From DATAQC01 sp039649175 (GTDB lineage: Bacteria > Actinomycetota > Acidimicrobiia > Acidimicrobiales > AC-14): 24,914 bases of DNA. The notes beneath the pieces are model-generated. The model was not told the origin of the DNA. It saw only the letters and a list, made by a program, of their open reading frames with translations, and did not search any database. The stretch is from contig JBBWZS010000107.1 of assembly GCA_039649175.1 (NCBI GenBank), positions 1 to 24,914 of the forward strand. Reading direction: 5' to 3'. Below are positions 1 to 5,252 of this stretch, in pieces. A program made the translations under genes and the position numbers. Each line of letters begins with the position of its first letter. Position 1 is the stretch's first letter.

Positions 1-533
1 GCGCGCTCATGCTGTCGGGCGAGACCGCAGTCGGCCACGATCCTGCCGGCGCGGTGCGCACCATGGCGCGGGTGGCGACCCGTGCCGAGCAGGAGTTCGA
101 CTACGGGCGCTGGGGTCGCGAGCTCGGTCGCCAGCAGACCGACGAGGCCGCCGGGGCGCCGGTCCGCGACCGGATCACCGCCGCCATCTCCGCCGCCGCC
201 TGGCGCGCCGCCGGAGACGCCGAGGTGGCGGGGATCATCGCCTGCACGGAGACCGGGGACACGGCCCGAGCCATCTCCCGGTTCCGCCCGACTGTCCCGG
301 TCCTCGCCGCCACACCATCGTTGGCCACCGCCCGCCAGCTCTCCATCGCATGGGGCATAGCCGCCATGCTCGTCGGCCGTCATTCGACGACCGACGAGAT
401 CGTGTGGTTCGCCGTGCAGGCCGCGGTCAGGACGGGCGTCCTGCGCACGGGTGACCTGGTGGCAGTGCTCGTGGGCTCGCCGACCGAGCCCGATGCCGTC
501 ACCGACACCCTGCGCCTGGTCCGCGTGCACTGA
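1..533 (+). CDS. pyk: Pyruvate kinase, C-terminal part (5' end outside window)
   Basis: Pyruvate kinase transfers phosphate from phosphoenolpyruvate to ADP in the last step of glycolysis. Only the end of the gene is here. The reading frame is open from the first bases and enters the window just before the family motif MLSGETAVG (bases 9-35), which closes the catalytic TIM barrel and is followed by the conserved pattern xPAGAVRTM. The remaining ~150 residues fit the C-terminal alpha/beta domain, which in this family carries allosteric sites: it includes IIACTETGDTARAISRFRP and GDLVAVLVGSP, close to the usual TxSGxTAxxxSxxRP and GDxVVxxxG patterns. The ATG at 9 is internal, not a start. The gene ends in TGA at 531-533 and is convergent with the next gene, with a 39-base gap. 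Identification is firm; which allosteric effector it uses cannot be told. Confidence 0.95.
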   Translation, partial: ALMLSGETAVGHDPAGAVRTMARVATRAEQEFDYGRWGRELGRQQTDEAAGAPVRDRITAAISAAAWRAAGDAEVAGIIACTETGDTARAISRFRPTVPVLAATPSLATARQLSIAWGIAAMLVGRHSTTDEIVWFAVQAAVRTGVLRTGDLVAVLVGSPTEPDAVTDTLRLVRVH

Positions 534-560
534 GCAGCCAGGTCGGGGCGGGCCGCCAGC

Positions 561-590
561 ACTGGGAGGCGGCTAAGACTGGGGAGGCGG
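561..590. repeat. Short direct repeat around the flippase gene stop codon
   Basis: ACTGGGAGGCGG (561-572) is repeated at 578-590 as ACTGGGGAGGCGG, with one extra G. The stop codon of the minus-strand membrane protein gene (573-575) lies between the copies. It looks like a slippage duplication. Confidence 0.6.
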
Positions 591-1787
591 CACCGGCGGG
601 CCTGGGTCCTCGGGCTGCGTCCGCTGGGGGGACGAGGCCACCCCCGTCGAGCGTGAGAACCCGCCGATGCCCACCCGTCGGGCCCACTGGCGTGGCCGCT
701 CCGCCCCCACCTCGGCGCGGTCGGCCAGATCAGCCAGGCTGTCCGCCGCCGGCACCGCCCGGTTCTCGCCGACCCGCAGGGAGAGGTAGGTGACGGCGCC
801 GATCGGGATGGGGATCCAGAAGTTGAACAGGCGCCAGGCGGCGACACCGAGCAGGGCCACACCCCGGGGCGTGCCGAACCCCACCAGGGTGGGGATGAGC
901 ACCCCCTCGATGATCCCGAGGCCCCCGGGGGTGATGGGGATGGCGCCGAGGACATTGGCCAGGCCGAAGGCCACGAGGAGGTCGTCGATCGGCACCCGGT
1001 GGCCGAAGGCGGCGAGGAAGACCCCCAGCGAAGCCAGGTCGAGGAGCCAGTTGGCCACCGCCCAGCCGATGGCCCGGATGAGCAGGTGCCAGTCGCGACC
1101 GAGAGCGCGCAGGCGTGACGCCAGCTGGTGCACCAGCCCCTGGGCGGCGTCCTCGCGGAGGAAGGGCAGGCGGGTGACGATCGACCGCAGGACGGTGGCG
1201 GTCCGCTCCTCGCCGAGAGTGAGCGAGGCCACCGCCGCCGAGAACGCGGCCAGGAGCAATGTGCCCACCACCGCAGCGGTGGTGTAGAGCGGCTCGAAGC
1301 CGTGGAAGGGGATGGACACCAACAAGCCGATCCACAACAACAGGTTGAGCACCACGGCCGAGCCGATGCCCTGGGCGCCCAGGGCGAACGCGGCGTTGGG
1401 CCCGCTCACTCCCGCCCGGACGAACAGGTCGTAGCCGAGGCCGGCGCCGACGGCACTGCCCCCCGGCACCACATGGCTGACGCCGAGGGTGGACAGGTGG
1501 ATGCGCATCACCGTGGTGAGCGGTGGTCGGGTCGCCCGTGGGAGCAGCGACCGGGTCAGCTGCCCGTAACACAGCAGCGCCGCCGCCTCCAACACGATGC
1601 CGGCGACCACCCATGCCGGCTGGATCCGCCCCAGGAGGTGAAGGGCCTCCCGCGTGCCGGCGAGCTGGGGGAGCACCAGCTCCTCGACGACCACCGCCAG
1701 CACGAGGAAGGTGACGACGCGCCGTACCCGTCGACGGGCGACATGGGCCGTGGACCGGTGTCTCCGGGATGGCTCGTTCGTTGCCAC
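573..1787 (-). CDS. LPG-synthase/flippase-like integral membrane protein (UPF0104 family)
   Basis: A 404-residue polytopic membrane protein resembling the transmembrane part of lysylphosphatidylglycerol synthases (COG0392-type). Family members transfer aminoacyl groups to lipids or act as lipid flippases, but the C-terminal aminoacyl-transferase domain of MprF is absent, so the aminoacylation role cannot be assumed. Visible features are about eight hydrophobic segments between residues 24 and 335, a PGG motif at 108-110 (SHVVPGGSAVG) and the hallmark PGGLGIIEG at 287-295. The N terminus is Arg-rich (RRHRSTAHVARRRVRR), as expected for a cytoplasmic end. The last ~60 residues are hydrophilic and Pro-rich and are probably not part of the fold. 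The start is a GTG with a good ribosome-binding site (AAGGGG) about 7 bases upstream. A short direct repeat straddles its stop codon. The substrate is unknown. Confidence 0.8.
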   Translation of the reverse strand: MATNEPSRRHRSTAHVARRRVRRVVTFLVLAVVVEELVLPQLAGTREALHLLGRIQPAWVVAGIVLEAAALLCYGQLTRSLLPRATRPPLTTVMRIHLSTLGVSHVVPGGSAVGAGLGYDLFVRAGVSGPNAAFALGAQGIGSAVVLNLLLWIGLLVSIPFHGFEPLYTTAAVVGTLLLAAFSAAVASLTLGEERTATVLRSIVTRLPFLREDAAQGLVHQLASRLRALGRDWHLLIRAIGWAVANWLLDLASLGVFLAAFGHRVPIDDLLVAFGLANVLGAIPITPGGLGIIEGVLIPTLVGFGTPRGVALLGVAAWRLFNFWIPIPIGAVTYLSLRVGENRAVPAADSLADLADRAEVGAERPRQWARRVGIGGFSRSTGVASSPQRTQPEDPGPPVPPPQS

Positions 1788-1870
1788 GACACCCCTTCTC
1801 TAGCCGCTGCCCCGGCCCTACGCGCCACAACACGGCTGCGGCCATCGATACCTCAACGAGTGCGAATGTG

Positions 1871-1888
1871 TCACTGTAGGATCAGTGA
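1871..1888. promoter_or_regulatory. Perfect inverted repeat overlapping the Fur-family gene start
   Basis: TCACTG-TAGGAT-CAGTGA is a perfect 6-6-6 inverted repeat. The GTG start codon at 1885 lies in its right arm, and the central TAGGAT itself resembles a -10 hexamer (TANNNT). An operator here would let a dimeric regulator block its own gene, which is common in the Fur family. The match to any particular Fur, Zur or PerR box is not close, so the binding protein is inferred only from position. Confidence 0.45.
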
Positions 1889-2367
1889 GCGCTGCCCCTG
1901 CCGGAGTCGGTCATCTCCACGAGCAGGCGGCTCTGCGGCTGGCCGCCGCCGACCAGCGCTACACCGTCGGTCGCCGGGCGTTGGTGGACGTGTTGAGCAG
2001 GTCGCCGCGGCCACTGACGACACCCGAGATCCTCGATCTCGCTCCCGGCGGGGTGCCGCAGAGCTCGGCCTACCGCAACCTCACGGTGCTCATCGACGCC
2101 GGTGTGGTGCGTCGCCTGGCCGGGGCCGACGACCTCGGACGCTTCGAGCTGTCCGAGGAGCTCACCGGCGAGCACCATCACCATCTGGTCTGCGTCGCCT
2201 GCGGCACCGTCGTCGACGTCACGGCCTCGCCGTTGTTGGAGCGGGCGTTGTCCGACGCCGGCCAGGTCGTGGCCGACGAGACGGGCTTCGTCATCACCGA
2301 TCACCGCATCGACCTGGTGGGGTGTTGCCCCGACTGCACGGCCCTGCCGTCGGCCGGCTCGGGCTAG
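1885..2367 (+). CDS. Fur-family metal-dependent transcriptional regulator
   Basis: A 160-residue Fur-superfamily regulator: an N-terminal winged helix that binds DNA and a C-terminal dimerisation domain that binds metal. The recognition helix region is GVPQSSAYRNLTVLIDAGVV (55-74), a clear match to the family pattern xxxTxYRxLxxLxxxGLV. The HHHH cluster at 97-100 (EHHHHLVCVACG), with the pairs C103-x2-C106 and C148-x2-C151, supplies the regulatory and structural zinc ligands. GTG at 1885 is chosen because no earlier in-frame start gives a better family N terminus; the Shine-Dalgarno is weak. Whether it senses iron, zinc, manganese or peroxide cannot be read from sequence, and no metal transporter adjoins it. 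The long Ala-rich N terminus and the four-Cys set lean slightly to Zur. It is convergent with the CBS gene and shares a CTAG at the stops. Confidence 0.9.
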   Translation: MSAAPAGVGHLHEQAALRLAAADQRYTVGRRALVDVLSRSPRPLTTPEILDLAPGGVPQSSAYRNLTVLIDAGVVRRLAGADDLGRFELSEELTGEHHHHLVCVACGTVVDVTASPLLERALSDAGQVVADETGFVITDHRIDLVGCCPDCTALPSAGSG

Positions 2368-2786
2368 GCCGACGCAGAGGCGTCGTTGCTCGCCGCTTTG
2401 GCCAGGAGGCGTCGTTCCTCGAGCAGGCCCACCACCAGGTCGCGCATGGAGAAGACCCCGACGAGCTCATCGTCGTCGTCGACCACGATGAGGTGGCGGA
2501 ACCCCCGCTCACGCATCATGCCCGCGGCATCGACCACTTCGAGCGTCGGTGGCGCCTTCATCATCCTGCCGCTCACGAAATCGCTCACCGTGAAGCCCTC
2601 GCCGTCCTTGGCCTGGGCGATGGCCCGCAGCGCGTCGCGGTCGGTGATGATCCCGGTGGGCTTGCCGTCGGTGAGCACGACCGCCGATCCGACTCCTCGC
2701 TCCATCATCGACACCGCCGCTTCACGCAGGCTGTCGCCCGCCTCGACGGTGAGCACTGCCCGAGTTGTCAGCGGTCCGATCTCCAT
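2364..2786 (-). CDS. Tandem CBS-domain protein
   Basis: A 140-residue cytoplasmic protein made of two CBS domains (about residues 8-60 and 72-125), forming one Bateman module that in known cases binds adenosine nucleotides or S-adenosylmethionine. Each repeat shows the usual pattern: GSAVVLTDGKPTGIITDRD in the first and HLIVVDDDDELVGVFSMRDL in the second. No enzyme or transporter domain is attached, so it probably acts as a free-standing sensor or partner subunit; its partner is not visible here. ATG at 2786 is preceded by a strong GGAGGTC ribosome-binding site at the right spacing. Its stop codon overlaps the stop of the convergent Fur gene in the palindrome CTAG (2364-2367), leaving no room for a terminator between the two genes. 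A role in energy sensing is a family-level guess only. Confidence 0.88.
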   Translation of the reverse strand: MEIGPLTTRAVLTVEAGDSLREAAVSMMERGVGSAVVLTDGKPTGIITDRDALRAIAQAKDGEGFTVSDFVSGRMMKAPPTLEVVDAAGMMRERGFRHLIVVDDDDELVGVFSMRDLVVGLLEERRLLAKAASNDASASA

Positions 2787-2911
2787 GTGCGACCTCCAGG
2801 TGGCGCTGGCGACCGAGCCTCATCGGCCCGCTCGACGCGAGGGCCGCACTCTACCCATCGCCACGGCGCGAGGCCGTCCCGCCCGTGGAGGACGGGGCAG
2901 GAGCGTACCCG

Positions 2912-2937
2912 GTTGTGAAAGTGAACACAATCACAAC
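2912..2937. promoter_or_regulatory. Inverted repeats upstream of the NuoF-like gene (Rex-like / CRP-like operator candidates)
   Basis: GTTGTGA (2912-2918) and TCACAAC (2931-2937) form a perfect 7-base inverted repeat with a 12-base spacer. The half sites equal those of the redox regulator Rex (TTGTGA...TCACAA), but Rex uses a 6-base spacer between these hexamers. Nested inside, TGTGAAAGTGAACACA (2914-2929) matches the CRP/GlxR pattern TGTGA-N6-TCACA at nine of ten fixed positions. The stretch is also AT-richer than its surroundings. It sits just upstream of the candidate -10 box, where a regulator could act on the promoter. Confidence 0.5.
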
Positions 2938-2943
2938 ATGGGC

Positions 2944-2958
2944 TATCGTAGGAAAATG
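2944..2958 (+). promoter_or_regulatory. Candidate leaderless promoter of the NuoF-like gene
   Basis: TATCGT (2944-2949) fits a -10 element (TANNNT) and lies six bases before ATG 2956. Transcription would then start at or beside the A of the start codon. The AGGA at 2950-2953 is too close to the ATG to be a good Shine-Dalgarno, which supports a leaderless reading. No clear -35 hexamer is seen at the usual spacing. Confidence 0.4.
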
Positions 2959-4383
2959 GCACTAGTACACCGCGTGCTGTATCCCCAGCCGATCCTCTCC
3001 CTCGACGAGTTCCTGGCCCGGGGCGGGGGCAAGGGCCTCAAGGCCGCCTCCCAGGTGGAGCCGGCGGCACTCATCGAGACCGTGACCGCGTCCGGCCTCC
3101 GGGGACGGGGGGGAGCGGGCTTCCCCACCGGCGTGAAGTGGAAGACGGTGTCGGACAACCAGTTGCCCGGGGTGCCCTCCACCGTCGTGGTCAACGCCGC
3201 CGAGGGGGAGCCGGGAACCCTGAAGGACAGGTCGATCCTGCGACGCAACCCCTACGTGGTGGTGGAGGGCGCCCTCATCGCCGCGCGCGCCGTCGGGGCC
3301 GACCTGGTCATCTTCGCCATGAAGCGATCGTTCGGCGGTGAGGTCGACCGGGTGCAGGCGGCGGTGGAGGAGGCCGACGTGGCGGGCTGGACCGAGGGCA
3401 CCGAGGTGGTGGTGTTCGAGGGTCCCGACGAGTACCTCTACGGCGAGGAGAGCGCCCTGCTCGACACCATCGACGGCGGGTGGCCCTTCCCCCGGATCGT
3501 GCCCACCTTCCGCCGGGGCATCGGCGCCAGCAAGGCGGCCGTGGCCAAGATGGACCCGGATGCCCCGGTGGCGCCGGCGCTGGTGAACAACACCGAGACC
3601 CTGGCCAACGTGGCGCGCATCGTCGCCCGGGGCCCGGCCTGGTTCCGCACCATGGGCACCAAGGAGTCGCCGGGCACGATGGTGTGCACCATCACCGGCC
3701 AGACCCAGCACCATGGCGTGGGCGAGGTGCAGATGGGCACCCCCCTCCGGGAGATCATCGAGGAGATCGGCGGCGGGCCCCGTCCCGGGCGCACCATCAA
3801 AGCCGTCGTGTCCGGTGTGGCCAACGGCATCATCCCCGGCGACCTGCTCGACACCCCGCTCACCTACGAGGCCCTGCGCGCCATCGGCAGCGGCGTCGGC
3901 TCGGGCGGGTTCATCGTGTTCGACGACACCGCCGACATGCCCGCGGTGGCCGCCGGCGTGGCCCGCTTCCTGGCTGTGGAGTCCTGCGGGCAGTGCCTGC
4001 CGTGCAAGCTCGACGGGCTGAAGCTGGCCGAGGCGCTGCCCAGGATCAGCCGGTCGGAGGGTGCCCGCAACGACTACGACGTCGTCCGCAAGCGCCTCGT
4101 CACCGTGGCCGACCGGGCCCGGTGCTTCCTGGCCAGCCAGCAGCAGGTTGTGCTCGGCAGCATCGTCGAGCACTTCGGCGACGAGTTCGAGGCCCATCTG
4201 GCCGGGCGCCGGCCGACGGCCGAGCCCGAGCTGATCGCCGAGCTGGTCGACATCCGGGGCGGCCGGGCGGTGTGGGACGAGCGCCACCGTCAGAAGCAGC
4301 CGGACTGGACCTACAACAAGACCGACTCGGGCACCGTTCCCGTCGAGATGTACGCCGGCGTGGTCCCCCACTGGGGACCCTGA
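2956..4383 (+). CDS. NuoF-like NADH/FMN/4Fe-4S oxidoreductase subunit, stand-alone
   Basis: A 475-residue homologue of complex I subunit NuoF (51 kDa family), which takes electrons from NADH via FMN to a 4Fe-4S cluster. In order it shows the glycine-rich FMN/NADH site GLRGRGGAGFPTG (47-59), NAAEGEPGTLKDR (80-92), the second nucleotide-site motif YLYGEESALLD (160-170; family form YxxGEExAL), a SLBB-like stretch around 240-300, and the cluster ligands C344, C347, C350 (ESCGQCLPC) and C390. All four cluster cysteines are present, so it should be active. No nuoE, nuoG or other complex I gene adjoins it, so it is not part of a nuo operon here; it may pair with an unlinked ferredoxin or dehydrogenase, as in formate- or hydrogenase-type diaphorases. 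ATG 2956 is preferred; an in-frame ATG at 2938 is possible. Inverted repeats lie just upstream and a tandem hairpin repeat covers its 3' end. Confidence 0.88.
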   Translation: MALVHRVLYPQPILSLDEFLARGGGKGLKAASQVEPAALIETVTASGLRGRGGAGFPTGVKWKTVSDNQLPGVPSTVVVNAAEGEPGTLKDRSILRRNPYVVVEGALIAARAVGADLVIFAMKRSFGGEVDRVQAAVEEADVAGWTEGTEVVVFEGPDEYLYGEESALLDTIDGGWPFPRIVPTFRRGIGASKAAVAKMDPDAPVAPALVNNTETLANVARIVARGPAWFRTMGTKESPGTMVCTITGQTQHHGVGEVQMGTPLREIIEEIGGGPRPGRTIKAVVSGVANGIIPGDLLDTPLTYEALRAIGSGVGSGGFIVFDDTADMPAVAAGVARFLAVESCGQCLPCKLDGLKLAEALPRISRSEGARNDYDVVRKRLVTVADRARCFLASQQQVVLGSIVEHFGDEFEAHLAGRRPTAEPELIAELVDIRGGRAVWDERHRQKQPDWTYNKTDSGTVPVEMYAGVVPHWGP

Positions 4384-4415
4384 GCGGCACCGTCCCCCAC
4401 CGGGGACCCTGAGCG
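4363..4415. repeat. 24-base tandem repeat with hairpins over the NuoF-like stop codon
   Basis: A 24-base unit occurs at 4363-4386 and 4392-4415 with a single T/C difference and a 29-base period. Each copy contains a hairpin, GTCCCC-CAC(T/C)-GGGGAC, and each ends in CCCTGAGCG, which holds the stop codon in copy one. No T-run follows, so a classical intrinsic terminator is doubtful. The pair could still slow polymerase or protect the 3' end of the transcript. Confidence 0.7.
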
Positions 4416-4420
4416 CCGAC

Positions 4421-4436
4421 TAGCTTCACCGCCGTG
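4421..4436 (+). promoter_or_regulatory. Candidate leaderless promoter of the TauE/SafE gene
   Basis: TAGCTT (4421-4426) fits a -10 element and is followed by seven bases and then the GTG start at 4434, so the transcript would begin at the start codon. There is no purine-rich ribosome-binding site in front of this GTG. The geometry matches that of the NuoF-like gene (TATCGT, six bases, ATG). Confidence 0.45.
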
Positions 4437-5237
4437 AGTCCCGGCCCTCTCCGGGACGTCCTCGCTCTGTGCGTCGGGCTGGTGAGCGGCGTCCTGTCCG
4501 GCGCCATCGGCGTGGGCGGCGCCATCATCACCACCCCCGGGGTGCGGTTGCTCGGCGCCTCCGCGTTCCTCGCCGTGGGGACGACGCTGCCGCCCATCGT
4601 GCTGAGTGCCGCCGCCGGGACCAGCCGCTACGTGCGCGAGGACCTGGTCGACTGGGGAGTGCTGGCGGCGACCGCACCCGTGGGAGTGGTGGCGGTCGTG
4701 GGCGGGTCGCTGTCGTCGCACCACGTGCCGGGCAACGGGCACCTGCTCATGGTCTTCACCGCCGTGCTCCTGGTGGTGAGCGCCGTCCGCATGGGGCGGC
4801 CGTCGGCCACGTCCGGCTCGGCCCCGGCTGCGAGTGATGCACCGCCCTTCGCGCCCCGGCCGCGGACCTACTCGCTGCTGGCGGGGGCCGGCGTCGGCGC
4901 CGCCGCCGGCCTTTTGTCCGGCCTGCTCGGCATCGGCGGAGGCGCCCTCCTGGTGCCGGCCTTCTCCGAGATCATGGGCTTGCCGTTGAAGACCTCGATC
5001 GCCACCTCGCTGGCCTGCGTCGGCATCCTCGCCGTGCCCGGCACGATCACCCATGCCGTGCTGGGCGACGTCGACTGGCGCCTGGCCCTGTTCCTCACTC
5101 TCGGCGTGCTGCCCGGCGCCCGGCTGGGCGCACATGTGACCATCAGCGCCCGGAACCGCCGCGTGCAGCTGGCGGTGGCCATCCTCCTCGGCGCCATCGG
5201 CCTGTTCTACGGCCTCGGTGAGCTCGCCGCCCTGTAG
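4434..5237 (+). CDS. TauE/SafE-family sulfite/anion permease
   Basis: A 267-residue inner-membrane protein of the TauE/SafE (DUF81) family, members of which export sulfite, sulfoacetate or related small anions. The family's internal duplication is plain: GLVSGVLSGAIGVGGAIITT (15-34) near the N terminus and GLLSGLLGIGGGALLVPAF near residues 157-175, each the glycine-rich re-entrant signature. About eight hydrophobic segments are visible, with a hydrophilic Pro/Ala/Ser loop around residues 122-142 separating the halves. The start is GTG with no Shine-Dalgarno and a -10-like box seven bases upstream. The gene follows the NuoF-like gene by 50 bases on the same strand; a functional link (redox use of a sulfur compound) is possible but only positional. 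It is convergent with the P-domain gene, 15 bases between stops. The substrate is unknown. Confidence 0.85.
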   Translation: MSPGPLRDVLALCVGLVSGVLSGAIGVGGAIITTPGVRLLGASAFLAVGTTLPPIVLSAAAGTSRYVREDLVDWGVLAATAPVGVVAVVGGSLSSHHVPGNGHLLMVFTAVLLVVSAVRMGRPSATSGSAPAASDAPPFAPRPRTYSLLAGAGVGAAAGLLSGLLGIGGGALLVPAFSEIMGLPLKTSIATSLACVGILAVPGTITHAVLGDVDWRLALFLTLGVLPGARLGAHVTISARNRRVQLAVAILLGAIGLFYGLGELAAL

Positions 5238-5252
5238 GGAGGGCTGCCTGCC

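Noticed and set aside
573..1787. MprF lysylphosphatidylglycerol synthase
   Set aside because: The aminoacyl-transferase domain is absent and the protein is less than half the length of MprF. Only the flippase-like membrane part is present.
1128..2918. Long open plus-strand frame of about 600 codons across the LPG-synthase, Fur and CBS genes
   Set aside because: It runs antisense or out of frame through three well-recognised genes, its translation is Arg/His/Gly-rich with no family features, and high GC makes such shadow frames common.
2386..2955. Upstream extension of the NuoF-like reading frame
   Set aside because: The extension overlaps the CBS gene on the other strand, has shadow-like Ser/Arg composition, and the NuoF homology begins just after ATG 2956.
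2962..4371. Long minus-strand frame antisense to the NuoF-like gene
   Set aside because: His/Gly/Leu-rich shadow of a strongly conserved gene.
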